From positions 1-64,000 of the forward strand of contig NZ_BCTA01000087.1 in assembly GCF_001570485.1 (NCBI RefSeq): DNA of 64,000 nucleotides, in the 5' to 3' direction. How positions within the stretch are numbered: position 1 is the stretch's first letter; each line of letters opens with the position of its first letter. Shown here in pieces: positions 7,582-15,691 of the stretch. This DNA comes from Mycolicibacterium novocastrense (lineage in GTDB: Bacteria > Actinomycetota > Actinomycetes > Mycobacteriales > Mycobacteriaceae). Both the position numbers and the translations under genes were made by a program. The notes beneath the pieces were generated by a model that saw only the letters and a program-made list of their open reading frames with translations, did no database searches and was not told the origin of the DNA.

Positions 7582-9255
7582 ATGACCGACACCATCACCA
7601 CGGCCGACCCCGAATACGGCACCGACCATCACGAAGGTCCGGACGCGCCGCTGGGCGGCACCCTGGAGCACCTGGATCCGACCAGTCTGGTCCTGGAGGA
7701 CAACGTGCGTGACGAGGCCGACCTGGACAAGGACTTCCTCGACAGCATCCGCGAGCACGGCGTGCTGACCCCGGTTGTCGCCGAACGCGGTGACGACGCG
7801 ATCGTTCGGGTCCGGGCGGGACAGCGGCGCACCCTGGCCGCACGCGCTGCCGGGCTGGCTACCATCCCGGTGTACATCCGGCCCGCGACCGCCGCCGACG
7901 ACCGCACACAGCTCACCGAACGCATCGGCCAGCAGATCGTCGAAAACGACAAACGCCGCAACCTCACCGACGCCCAACGCGCCCGAGGCATCCAGCAGCT
8001 GCTCGATGCCGGGGTGTCGGTCACCAAGGTCGCCAAACGTCTGGCGGTCCCGCGCGACACCGTCAAAGCCGCTGCTACAGCGACCAGCCCGACGGTGGCG
8101 ATGGATGCGCTCGACGCCGGGCAGCTCAGCTTGGTCGAGGCCGCCGCGCTAACCGAGTTCGAGGACGCGGACGAGGGCACGCTGCAGCAGCTCATCGATG
8201 CCGCTGGCGGCCCGCAGTTCGAGCACACCCTCGCCCAGCTGCGCCAGCAGCGCCAGAGCGCCAAGGCACTCGAAGACGCCGCCCAATCCTACCGGGCGCA
8301 GGGCTACCGGGTCCTCGACGAGCAGCCAGCCTGGCGTGACACCAGCTGCGTCGAGCTGCGGTGGCTGCGCACCGCCGACGGCGAAGCGGTCACCGAGGAC
8401 GAGATCACCGATCCGGCCCATTGGGCGGTGTGGCTGGACGAGGAAATGGGGTTCGTCGACCGCGCTACCGGCGAGCGGGTTGACGAGGACTGCATCGACT
8501 TCGCCACCGAAGACGATCTCAATGCCGAAGCCGAGGAAGGCCTGCGTCACTTCTCCACGGTGCTCGAAACAACGGTGTTCGCCCCCGAGTGGTACTGCAT
8601 CGACTACGAAGGTGCAGGCCTGCAGCTCGATTCGTTCCTGACCAACACCCGCCCGGTGGTGCACGGCCGCGACGACGCCACGAACGGCGCGGGCGGTGAG
8701 GACGCCGAAGCACGGGCACAGCGCGAAGCCGAAGCCGCTGAGGCGGCCAAGCGCGAACGCCGCAAGGTGATCGCGCTCAACAAGCTCGGTGACGCCGCCG
8801 CCACCGTGCGCCGGGACTATGTGCGCAAGCTCCTGGCGCGCAAAACCCCACCCAAAGGGGCGGCGGTGTTCGTCGCCGACTGCCTGGCTCGCGACAAGTA
8901 CCTCCTGCAGGAAAACCGTGGCGACGACACCGCAGCCGAACTGCTCGGATTGGGTAAGAGCACCGGCATCCGGGAGCTGATCAAAGGACTGGGCGCAACC
9001 GGTGACCCTCGCGCCCAGGTGATCACCCTCGCACTGGTGCTGGGTGCTCTCGAGGCCCGCACACCCAAGGATGCCTGGCGTCACTCGGGCTCGTGGGGTC
9101 AGCACGTCAAATCGGCTGACTACCTGAAATTTCTTGCCGCAGCGGGATATTCGTTGGCCGCGGTGGAAGAGGTCATCATCGGCAAGGCGGACGCCGACGC
9201 CGTGTATGACCGCACCCTGCAAGACAAGCAGGCACCATCTGACGACGACGAATAA
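7582..9255 (+). CDS. ParB/RepB/Spo0J-family DNA-binding protein, plasmid-type
   Basis: A 557-residue protein. Residues ~28-110 form a ParB N-terminal (sulfiredoxin-like) domain: LDPTSLVLEDNVR, SIREHGVLTPVVAE, and VRAGQRRTLAARAAG in the place of the GERR nucleotide-binding motif. A helix-turn-helix follows (DAGVSVTKVAKRLAVPRDTVKAA, about residues 145-167). The remaining ~370 residues are an acidic then Ala/Glu/Arg-rich extension not typical of chromosomal ParB, which is usually about 330 residues. ATG 7582 has GAAAGG seven bases upstream. There is no parA beside it, and it sits alone between direct repeats, so it looks like a plasmid- or integrative-element-derived gene rather than the chromosome partition gene. 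Confidence 0.85.
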   Translation: MTDTITTADPEYGTDHHEGPDAPLGGTLEHLDPTSLVLEDNVRDEADLDKDFLDSIREHGVLTPVVAERGDDAIVRVRAGQRRTLAARAAGLATIPVYIRPATAADDRTQLTERIGQQIVENDKRRNLTDAQRARGIQQLLDAGVSVTKVAKRLAVPRDTVKAAATATSPTVAMDALDAGQLSLVEAAALTEFEDADEGTLQQLIDAAGGPQFEHTLAQLRQQRQSAKALEDAAQSYRAQGYRVLDEQPAWRDTSCVELRWLRTADGEAVTEDEITDPAHWAVWLDEEMGFVDRATGERVDEDCIDFATEDDLNAEAEEGLRHFSTVLETTVFAPEWYCIDYEGAGLQLDSFLTNTRPVVHGRDDATNGAGGEDAEARAQREAEAAEAAKRERRKVIALNKLGDAAATVRRDYVRKLLARKTPPKGAAVFVADCLARDKYLLQENRGDDTAAELLGLGKSTGIRELIKGLGATGDPRAQVITLALVLGALEARTPKDAWRHSGSWGQHVKSADYLKFLAAAGYSLAAVEEVIIGKADADAVYDRTLQDKQAPSDDDE

Positions 9256-9259
9256 CAGC

Positions 9260-9311
9260 GGTGGCCGTGTGGGACCGGATGCGCGCGTGGCCGGTCCCAC
9301 ACCCCGCCACC
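9260..9311 (+). terminator. Strong hairpin downstream of the ParB-like gene
   Basis: The perfect 12-bp arms gtgtgggaccgg (9267-9278) and ccggtcccacac (9291-9302) enclose a 12-base loop, with an outer ggtggc/gccacc pair. It starts five bases after the stop codon. No T-tract follows, as is usual for mycobacterial terminators. Confidence 0.65.
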
Positions 9312-9373
9312 GGCCAACCGTCGTGCACATGCAGCGGAGCGGCCGCCGCCGGCGCCCGCCACACCCCCCGATG

Positions 9374-9470
9374 CGGAAGCGCCTGCGGCGCTGCTCGACG
9401 CTGGCCCCCTACGGGTCCGGCGCTGCCTCATTTGCCTTTCTGGTTCAGCGATTGTGGCCGGCGGTCCGCT
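9374..9470 (+). repeat. Right copy of the ~95-bp imperfect direct repeat flanking the ParB-like gene
   Basis: Partner of 7301-7394, with identical outer 21-22 bases at both ends and a diverged middle. It ends about 45 bp before the convergent LLM oxidoreductase stop, so the repeat marks the right border of the accessory unit against conserved mycobacterial sequence. Confidence 0.8.
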
Positions 9471-9512
9471 CGGTAACCCCTTTCGCGCCTCGCGAGCTGC
9501 AGAGCGTGCTCG

Positions 9513-10379
9513 TCACAGCTTGTCGATGACCTTCTCGGCGAACTTCTCCAGGTGACGGATCTTGGTGTCGAGCGGTTCTGCGTCGGGTCCGGTGATGTAG
9601 GGAATCCGGAACCCGACGATGACGTCGGTGACGCCCTTGTCCTCGAGTCGTTTGATGCCGTCGGCTGTATAGGCGTCGGGGGAGATGACGTGTACTTCGA
9701 ACGGTCCGGTGCGGCCCTCTTCGTCACGGAACTGCTTGAGCTGCTTGAGGAGTCGGTCCAGCTCCTCGGCGTCGCCGCCGCCGTGCATCCAGCCGTCGTT
9801 GCGCGCCGCCCGCTTGAGTGCGGCGTCGGCGTGGCCGCCGACGAGGATCGGGATCGGTTCGGTGGGCGCCGGTGTCATCTTCGTTTTGGGGATGTCGTAG
9901 AACTCGCCGTGGAACTCGAAGTAATCGCCGGTGGTCAGCCCCCTGATGATCTCGATGCACTCGTCCATGCGCTTACCGCGCTTGGCGAACGGCACATCCA
10001 TCAGTTCGTAATCCTCGGGCCATGGGCTGGTGCCGACACCCAGGCCGAGACGGTTCCCGAATAGCGCGGCCAGCGATCCGGCCTGCTTGGCCACCAGCGC
10101 GGGCGGCCGGATGGGGAGCTTGAGGACGAAGAAGTTGAAGCGCAGCGTGCTGGTGACCGCGCTCAGCGCGCCGGCGAGCACGAACGCCTCGATGAACGCC
10201 TTGCCGTCGAGGAACTCTCGCCGTCCGTCCGGGGTGTAGGGGTATTTGGAGTCCGACTCGAACGGGTAGGCAACGCTGTCGGCGATCGTCATCGCGTGGT
10301 AGCCGGCCGCCTCCGCGGCTTGTGCCAGTGGAATGTAGAACGTCGGATCGGTCATGGCTTCGGCATAGGTGAACCGCAC
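9513..10379 (-). CDS. LLM-class flavin/F420-dependent oxidoreductase (Rv0940c-like)
   Basis: A 288-residue luciferase-like monooxygenase-fold protein, the same length I recall for Rv0940c of M. tuberculosis. Visible hallmarks are the TIM-barrel start AQAAEAAGYHAMTIADS, RPPALVAKQAGSLAALFGNRLGLGVGTSPWPEDYE and PIPILVGGHADAALKRAARNDGW. F420 rather than FMN use is inferred from the mycobacterial setting. The GTG start at 10379 is six bases after a -10-like TAGTAT, so the mRNA may be leaderless. The KstR-like palindrome immediately upstream suggests control by the sterol/lipid repressor. The substrate is unknown. Confidence 0.85.
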   Translation of the reverse strand: MRFTYAEAMTDPTFYIPLAQAAEAAGYHAMTIADSVAYPFESDSKYPYTPDGRREFLDGKAFIEAFVLAGALSAVTSTLRFNFFVLKLPIRPPALVAKQAGSLAALFGNRLGLGVGTSPWPEDYELMDVPFAKRGKRMDECIEIIRGLTTGDYFEFHGEFYDIPKTKMTPAPTEPIPILVGGHADAALKRAARNDGWMHGGGDAEELDRLLKQLKQFRDEEGRTGPFEVHVISPDAYTADGIKRLEDKGVTDVIVGFRIPYITGPDAEPLDTKIRHLEKFAEKVIDKL

Positions 10380-10387
10380 GCGGCAAT

Positions 10388-10405
10388 ACTAGAACGTGTT
10401 CTAGT
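10388..10405. promoter_or_regulatory. KstR-type operator palindrome
   Basis: The perfect palindrome actagaac-gt-gttctagt contains the published KstR consensus TNNAACNNGTTNNA, here as TAGAAC-GT-GTTCTA. It lies nine bases upstream of the LLM gene start at 10379 and overlaps its probable -10 element, a position suited to repression. It is also 40 bp upstream of the divergent DUF4235 gene, so it could control both. Confidence 0.82.
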
Positions 10406-10444
10406 TCGTGGTTTAGGTATTGGCGCATCGGGAATCTGGACGCC

Positions 10445-10711
10445 GTGAGTGCGGCCAAAGCTATGTACAAACCCCTGTCGATGGTCAGCAGTGTCGTGGG
10501 TGGGCTCATCGCAGGCAAGATCTTCACCGAGATCTGGCAGCGGGTGAACCCGGACGACGAAGAGCCGGATCCCGAGGACCTCAGCCGATCGACCAAGGAG
10601 GTCTTCATCGCCGCGGCGATACAGGGGCTGCTCATCGGCGTGGTGCGTGCCGCGCTGGCGCGCGGCCAGGCTAAGAGCTTCCAGGCACTGACCGCCGAAA
10701 ACCCCGAGTAG
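10445..10711 (+). CDS. DUF4235 small membrane protein
   Basis: An 88-residue protein of the DUF4235 type common in actinobacteria: an N-terminal amphipathic/hydrophobic segment (YKPLSMVSSVVGGLIAGKIF), an acidic loop (NPDDEEPDPED) and a second hydrophobic helix (VFIAAAIQGLLIGVVRAALA). The function is unknown. GTG 10445 has only a weak ribosome site. The next gene begins eight bases after its stop, so the two may be cotranscribed, and its promoter may share the KstR-like palindrome. Confidence 0.78.
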   Translation: MSAAKAMYKPLSMVSSVVGGLIAGKIFTEIWQRVNPDDEEPDPEDLSRSTKEVFIAAAIQGLLIGVVRAALARGQAKSFQALTAENPE

Positions 10712-10718
10712 CAACGAG

Positions 10719-12491
10719 GTGACCGAGCTCGTCGCGGACGCGATGGTCGCACGGTTGCGCGCCTGGGGGACGACGCGAGTCTTCGGGTACGCCGGAGACG
10801 GCGTCAACACCCTGCTCGGCGCGCTCGCGCGGGCCGGTGATCCCGAGTTCGTCTCGACACGGCACGAGGAACTCGCGGCCTTCGCGGCCTGCGGCCACGC
10901 CAAGTACTCCGGCGAGGTCGGGGTCTGCCTTGCGACCCAGGGCCCGGGTGCGATCCATCTACTCGCCGGCCTCTACGACGCCAAGCTGGACCGCAGGCCC
11001 GTGGTGGCCATCGTCGGGCAGGTCGTTTCGACGGCGCTGGGCAGCGGCTATCTGCAAGAGGTCGATCTGCACGCACTGTTCAAGGATGTTTGCGCGCAAT
11101 ACGTCCAGACCGTCTTCGCCCCGGAGCAGCTGCCGATGGCATTGGACAATGCCATGCGTACCGCGTTGGCGACTTCCACGCCGACGTGCCTGATCGTGCC
11201 GCATGACGTCCAGAAGGCAGAGATGCCCGACGAGTTGGAGCACAGCCACGGTGTGGTCCCCTCGGCCGCGGTGTACACCCGTGCACACGTGGTGGCGCGC
11301 GACGCCGATGTGGGTCGCGCCGCCGATTTGCTCAACGACGGCGAGAAGATCGCCGTACTGGTGGGACGTGGTGGGAGGGGCGCCGAGGACGAGCTCACCC
11401 GGATCGTCGAACTCCTCGGCGCGGGCGTGGCGACGTCGCTTCTCGGCAAGCCGGTCCTTGACGAGTCGGCGCCGTGGCACACCGGGGTGATGGGACATCT
11501 GGGCACGACGGCGAGTGCACAGCTCATGGCCGACTGCGACACGCTGCTGATCGTCGGCAGCAACGACCCGTGGACGGAGTTCTATCCGGCACCCGGTCAG
11601 GCTCGCGCGGTGCAGATCGACGTCGAGCCACGGGTCGTGGGCGCGAAGTATCCGGTCGATGTGGCGCTGACCGGCGATGCGGCGGACACGTTGTCGCGGC
11701 TGGCCCCGCTGCTGCGCCGCAAGACCGACCGTTCTTGGCAGCAACAGGTCGAGGGCTGGACGCAAGATTGGCACCGTGAATCCGAGGAACGCGCCGAGGC
11801 CCAATCCGATTTGGCCAACCCGGAATTCGTCGTGCGAACGCTGTCCGAGCATTTACCGGGCCACTCCCGCGTCGCCGTCGATGTCGGATCCGCGACGTAC
11901 TGGTACGCCCGCCACCTCCGGCTGCCGCCCGGTGTCCCCGCGCATGTGTCGGGCTATCTCGCGTCGATGGGATGCGCCCTGCCCTATGGGATAGCGGCCA
12001 AGCTCGATGCGCCGGAGCGTCCGGTCGTCGCGCTGGTCGGTGACGGTGCGATGCAGATGAGCGGTCTGCTCGAACTCGTCACGATCGCCGACCGGTGGCG
12101 GGACTGGACGGACCCGCGGTTCGTGATCCTCGTCCTACACAACCAGGATCTGACCGAAGTCTCCTGGGAGCAACGGGAGATGGAGGGCGACGCGCGCTTT
12201 CCCGACTCACAGCACGTCCCGGCATTCCCCTACGCCGACTACGCCGAGCTGCTCGGGCTACAGGGTTTGCGAGTGGTCGAGTCCGAACAGGCGCCGGCGG
12301 CGTGGAGCAAGGCGTTCGCGGCCGACCGGCCGACCCTGATCGAGGCCATCGTCGACCCGAAGACGCCGTTGCTTCCGCCGTTGATGCCGGAAGCCAAGGC
12401 CGACAAGGTGTATGCCGCGCTCGCCGGTGAACCGGACGGTGCCGTGACGTGGGAGCGGGTCGCCGTGCAGCGCAAGCCGCCGTCGCCCTAA
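10719..12491 (+). CDS. Thiamine pyrophosphate-dependent enzyme, pyruvate oxidase/acetolactate synthase type
   Basis: A 590-residue three-domain TPP enzyme: PYR domain with the activating glutamate in RHEELAAFAA (about residue 50), a central nucleotide-binding-like domain, and a C-terminal PP domain with the GDGAMQMSGLLEL...HNQD diphosphate/Mg motif. The features STALGSGYLQEVDLHALFKDVC and the long WRDW insertion resemble the pyruvate-oxidase (PoxB)-like subgroup of actinobacteria rather than IlvB. The GTG at 10719 has GAG directly abutting it, a poor ribosome site, so ATG 10743 is possible. The substrate is not determinable; the end overlaps the convergent DUF4873 gene by four bases. Confidence 0.82.
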   Translation: MTELVADAMVARLRAWGTTRVFGYAGDGVNTLLGALARAGDPEFVSTRHEELAAFAACGHAKYSGEVGVCLATQGPGAIHLLAGLYDAKLDRRPVVAIVGQVVSTALGSGYLQEVDLHALFKDVCAQYVQTVFAPEQLPMALDNAMRTALATSTPTCLIVPHDVQKAEMPDELEHSHGVVPSAAVYTRAHVVARDADVGRAADLLNDGEKIAVLVGRGGRGAEDELTRIVELLGAGVATSLLGKPVLDESAPWHTGVMGHLGTTASAQLMADCDTLLIVGSNDPWTEFYPAPGQARAVQIDVEPRVVGAKYPVDVALTGDAADTLSRLAPLLRRKTDRSWQQQVEGWTQDWHRESEERAEAQSDLANPEFVVRTLSEHLPGHSRVAVDVGSATYWYARHLRLPPGVPAHVSGYLASMGCALPYGIAAKLDAPERPVVALVGDGAMQMSGLLELVTIADRWRDWTDPRFVILVLHNQDLTEVSWEQREMEGDARFPDSQHVPAFPYADYAELLGLQGLRVVESEQAPAAWSKAFAADRPTLIEAIVDPKTPLLPPLMPEAKADKVYAALAGEPDGAVTWERVAVQRKPPSP

Positions 12492-12760
12492 TCGTCCAGG
12501 AAGTACGGCGGGGCGCCGACACCCGCAACACAGTGCGTGCCCCACGGCGTCACCTCGGTCAGCTGCCCCTCGGCGGTGCGGTCGGCGATCTGGATGCGGA
12601 CCGCCTTGGGCAGTCGCGTATCGGATGCGAGATCGAAAACCATTCCGCGCCAGTGGTATCTGCCGTCGATGGGGTCGATGTGACCGGTCAGGCGCACCCG
12701 AACGCCATGATCCGTGTCGTCCATTCGTAGGGCCGCAGGGCCGTCGTAGACAGCGCTCAT
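12488..12760 (-). CDS. DUF4873 domain protein
   Basis: A 90-residue protein matching the DUF4873 pattern (VRVRLTGHIDPIDGRYHWRG, VTPWGTHCVAGVGAPPYFLDD). In mycobacteria this domain is often fused to flavin monooxygenases; here it stands alone. ATG 12760 overlaps the stop of the upstream diiron oxygenase in an ATGA, so the two are translated together and probably act in one pathway, for example as a cofactor- or lipid-binding accessory. That role is an inference. Confidence 0.75.
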   Translation of the reverse strand: MSAVYDGPAALRMDDTDHGVRVRLTGHIDPIDGRYHWRGMVFDLASDTRLPKAVRIQIADRTAEGQLTEVTPWGTHCVAGVGAPPYFLDD

Positions 12761-13659
12761 CGGGGCAGGAAGCCGCTTCGACGCCACATCCGGCGGGCGA
12801 TCGGACCCATCAGCCCGACCTCCTCGAGGAAGGCTGCCAGCGGTGCGAATCCGGCGACCTGGGTGTCGAGGCGGTGCGGACTGCGGCGCGCGAGGCGCCG
12901 TGTAGGCCGGGGGTCGAGCCCGACTCGCTGGTATTGCACCTTGTTCGTGAACAGGAAGCGGAAGAAGTAGCCTCCCAGCCCGTTCACGTTGGACAGCACG
13001 AACTTCGGCAACCGCCGCATGTTGGGGACACGCTTGCGCAGTCCGTCGCGGGCGAACTGGATGTGCCGGGCCTCCTCGGTGACGTGAATCCGCATGAGGC
13101 GCCGAACGATCGGCTGCAGTTCGTCGTCGTCCATCATTTGACGCTGCAGCGAGTCGAAGATCTCCTCGCCGATCAACGCCGCGACCCACAGGGCGGAGCC
13201 CTGAAATACGAACGGCAGCGCGTTGATGATCACGCGCTGATACCACTTGGGCCACACCGGCTTAGCGCCGACCCGCTGGATCGCCTTACCGAACATGACC
13301 ATGTGGCGCGTCTCGTCGCCGAGTTCGGTGAGTTCGTAGTGCGTTGCGCTGGCGGTGGGGTCCTGATGCATCATCTTGCGCAGCAGCGACTGGTTGAGGA
13401 TGTTCTCGAACCAGATGCCCGCCGACAATGTGTTGACCAGTTCCTGGCGGGACAGTTCGATCTGCTGCTCTTTGCTCATCGCGTCCCAGACCGGTGTCCC
13501 GTACAGCGACACGAGCTTCGGCGGCAGGAAGAACTTGTCCGGATCCAGCGGAGCGTCCCAATCGATGTCAACGACCGGCGCGTACGACTTCTTGACTGAT
13601 CCCCTCAGAAGGCGCTCGGAGAACTCGGCGCGGCTGGGGGTCAGGGTCGGGTTGGTCAT
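12757..13659 (-). CDS. AurF-like diiron oxygenase
   Basis: A 300-residue ferritin-like diiron protein of the AurF (p-aminobenzoate N-oxygenase) family. Candidate iron ligands lie on four helices: the Glu in SRQELVNTLSAGIWFE, the E/H pair in GDETRHMVMF, the Glu in ALIGEEIFD, and the pair in VTEEARHIQFA. The start at ATG 13659 has GAAGGGA upstream; longer frames would run into the promoter. Related mycobacterial genes are annotated as diiron oxygenases of unknown substrate. The stop overlaps the DUF4873 start. N-oxygenation should not be assumed. Confidence 0.83.
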   Translation of the reverse strand: MTNPTLTPSRAEFSERLLRGSVKKSYAPVVDIDWDAPLDPDKFFLPPKLVSLYGTPVWDAMSKEQQIELSRQELVNTLSAGIWFENILNQSLLRKMMHQDPTASATHYELTELGDETRHMVMFGKAIQRVGAKPVWPKWYQRVIINALPFVFQGSALWVAALIGEEIFDSLQRQMMDDDELQPIVRRLMRIHVTEEARHIQFARDGLRKRVPNMRRLPKFVLSNVNGLGGYFFRFLFTNKVQYQRVGLDPRPTRRLARRSPHRLDTQVAGFAPLAAFLEEVGLMGPIARRMWRRSGFLPR

Positions 13660-13724
13660 CGTTGACGTCCCTTCGGTGGCGGTTCTCTCAAGGTAGGCAA
13701 GAGCCCCCGCTTCAGTCAATACCC

Positions 13725-13747
13725 GCGGTACTGGATACTTGCGGTAC
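13725..13747. repeat. Direct repeat gcggtac in the diiron/YihY divergent promoter
   Basis: The heptamer gcggtac occurs at 13725-13731 and 13741-13747, 16 bp apart, within cccgcggtact and ttgcggtaccg. It sits between the divergent diiron oxygenase (start 13659) and yihY-like gene (start 13788). A role as operator half-sites is an inference. Confidence 0.35.
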
Positions 13748-13787
13748 CGAAAGCGTTTGATGCTCTCCGGTCGGGGTACCGGGTGGT

Positions 13788-14849
13788 ATGCCAATTGACG
13801 AGGCCGACAGAGTAGACGGAGCCGTCCGGGCTCCCGACCCGGACGATCCCCGCAAACCCGAGTCGCCGACCGATCTCACCCGACCGTCCCTGCTGTATTC
13901 GATGCGCAAGGCGGTGCGCGAATTCCAGAAGGACGAGTGCACGGATCTGGCCGCAGCGCTGACCTACTACGCGGTGTTGTCGATCTTTCCCGCGCTGGTC
14001 GTCATGGTGTCGCTGTTGGGCGTGTTCGGTCAGGGCAGGCGCACGGTCGATGCGCTGCTCGACATCGCCTCGGATGTGGCGCCCGCGTCCGCGCTCGATA
14101 CTCTGCGCCCGACGGTCGAGCAACTCGTCAAATCGCCCACGGCCGGATTCGCGCTGGTGGTGGGCATCGTAGGGGCGTTGTGGTCCGCATCGGGTTACGT
14201 CGGCGCATTCGGGCGTGCGATGAACCGCATCTACGAGATCGACGAGGGCCGACCGGTGTGGAAGCTGCGACCGGTGCAGCTGCTGCTGACGCTGATCGGT
14301 CTGGTGATGGCGGCCGCCGTGGTGTTCATGCTGGCGGTCAGCGGACCCGTGGCCCAGGCGCTCGGCGATGCGATCGGGTTGGGAGATGCGGCGGTCACGG
14401 CGTGGAACGTGGTTCGGTGGCCGCTGATCCTGCTCTTCGTCGTGATTGCGGTCGCGATCCTGTACTACGTCACACCCAACGTCCAGCAGCCGAAATTCCG
14501 ATGGATCAGCGGCGGCGCGGCGCTTGCGATCGTCGTGTGGCTGCTCGCGTCGCTGGCATTCGGGCTCTACGTGGCCAACTTCGGCAGCTACAACAAGACG
14601 TACGGCGCGTTGGCCGGTGTCATCGTGTTCTTGCTGTGGTTGTGGATCACGAACCTGGCGCTGCTGTTCGGCGCGGAAGTGGACGCCGAGGTCGAGCGAG
14701 GCCGCCAACTGCAGGCCGGTCTGCCCGCCGAACACGAGTTGCAGTTGCCGCCCAAGGACGACCACAACATCCGCAAGGAAGAGGCCGCAGAGAAGAAGGA
14801 CGCCAAGCGGGCCAGGCGGCTCCGGCTTTCGCGCGGCCGCAAACACTGA
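13788..14849 (+). CDS. YihY/virulence factor BrkB family membrane protein
   Basis: A 353-residue protein with a soluble N-terminus, six hydrophobic segments starting at LAAALTYYAVLSIFPALVVMVSLLG, and a charged Lys/Arg-rich C-terminal tail. The conserved AAALTYY(A)...LFPALV and SYNKTYGALAGVIVFLLWLWITNLALLFGAEV motifs define the YihY/BrkB family (formerly misannotated as ribonuclease BN). The physiological role of the family is unsettled. cobF begins 16 bases after the stop, so cotranscription is possible. Confidence 0.88.
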   Translation: MPIDEADRVDGAVRAPDPDDPRKPESPTDLTRPSLLYSMRKAVREFQKDECTDLAAALTYYAVLSIFPALVVMVSLLGVFGQGRRTVDALLDIASDVAPASALDTLRPTVEQLVKSPTAGFALVVGIVGALWSASGYVGAFGRAMNRIYEIDEGRPVWKLRPVQLLLTLIGLVMAAAVVFMLAVSGPVAQALGDAIGLGDAAVTAWNVVRWPLILLFVVIAVAILYYVTPNVQQPKFRWISGGAALAIVVWLLASLAFGLYVANFGSYNKTYGALAGVIVFLLWLWITNLALLFGAEVDAEVERGRQLQAGLPAEHELQLPPKDDHNIRKEEAAEKKDAKRARRLRLSRGRKH

Positions 14850-14865
14850 AGGCATACTCGCGGGC

Positions 14866-15630
14866 GTGACCCGTCGAATTCACGTCATCGGCATCGGCGC
14901 GGGCGACCCCGACCACGTCACGGCCCAAGCGGTGGCCGCGCTCAACGACACGCAGGTGTTCTTCGTCATGGACAAGGGCTCCCCGAAAGACGACCTGGTG
15001 GCGCTGCGACGACTCATCTGCCAACGCTTCATCCGCGAGCCCGGATACCGATTCGTCGAACTACCCGACCCGCCGCGGGTCAGGGAGGCGTCGGACGGCC
15101 CGGCGTACCGGCAGGCGGTCGCCGACTGGCACGCCGCGCGGGCACGGGTGTGGGCCGACGCCATCGAGGCCGAACTCCCCGACGGCGGTACCGGAGCATT
15201 TCTCGCGTGGGGCGACCCGTCGCTGTATGACAGCACCCTGCGCATCCTCGACACCGTGGCAAGCCACGTCGACATCGACTACGACGTGATCCCCGGCATC
15301 ACCGCGATCCAGGCGCTCACCGCGCGACATCGCATCCCGCTCAACGACGTCGGCGAACCGGTGCTGATCACCACCGGCAGGCAACTGCGTGACCGCGGGC
15401 TGACCGGAAGCGCGGTCGTGATGCTCGACGCCGACTGCTCGTTCCTGACGTGTCCGCCCGACACCGGTATCTGGTGGGGTGCCTATCTCGGCACGCCCGA
15501 CGAGTTGCTGATGTCGGGCACCGTGGGCGAGGTCGGTGAGGAGATCGCCAGGGTGCGCGCCGACGCGCGGGCGCGTCACGGCTGGATCATGGACACCTAT
15601 CTTCTGCGTTCGGCGACCGGAGGTGCTTAA
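14866..15630 (+). CDS. cobF: Precorrin-6A synthase (deacetylating)
   Basis: A 254-residue SAM-dependent methyltransferase of the CobF type: it methylates C1 of precorrin-5 with loss of the acetyl group in the aerobic cobalamin pathway. Seen: IHVIGIGAGDPDHVTAQAVAAL at the start (tetrapyrrole methylase fold), FLAWGDPSLYDSTLRIL and YDVIPGITAIQALTA (the GDP and PGI loops), and WWGAYLGTPDE. GTG 14866 is 16 bases after the YihY stop. CobF is reported as lost from M. tuberculosis but kept in M. canettii and environmental species; here it is intact, next to an intact fpg-like gene. Confidence 0.92.
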   Translation: MTRRIHVIGIGAGDPDHVTAQAVAALNDTQVFFVMDKGSPKDDLVALRRLICQRFIREPGYRFVELPDPPRVREASDGPAYRQAVADWHAARARVWADAIEAELPDGGTGAFLAWGDPSLYDSTLRILDTVASHVDIDYDVIPGITAIQALTARHRIPLNDVGEPVLITTGRQLRDRGLTGSAVVMLDADCSFLTCPPDTGIWWGAYLGTPDELLMSGTVGEVGEEIARVRADARARHGWIMDTYLLRSATGGA

Positions 15631-15632
15631 CG

Positions 15633-15667
15633 GGTTGATCGCACGTATCGGGTGCGTGCAATCAACC
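15633..15667. terminator. Bidirectional hairpin between cobF and the deaminase gene
   Basis: Arms ggttgatcgcacg (15633-15645) and cgtgcaatcaacc (15655-15667) pair at 12 of 13 positions around a nine-base loop. It starts two bases after the cobF stop and precedes the stop of the convergent deaminase, so it can end transcription from both sides. Confidence 0.72.
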
Positions 15668-15691
15668 ACTTAAGAGCGCTACTGGGCCGGA

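Noticed and set aside
7133..7977. Several overlapping frames on both strands through the left repeat
   Set aside because: They are Arg/Ala/Pro-rich translations of GC-rich repeat DNA, lack starts with ribosome sites and overlap the ParB-like gene.
8149..9330. Long minus-strand frame (393 codons) opposite the ParB-like gene
   Set aside because: It is the antisense shadow of a clear ParB-family gene, with His/Val-rich low-information sequence and no family features.
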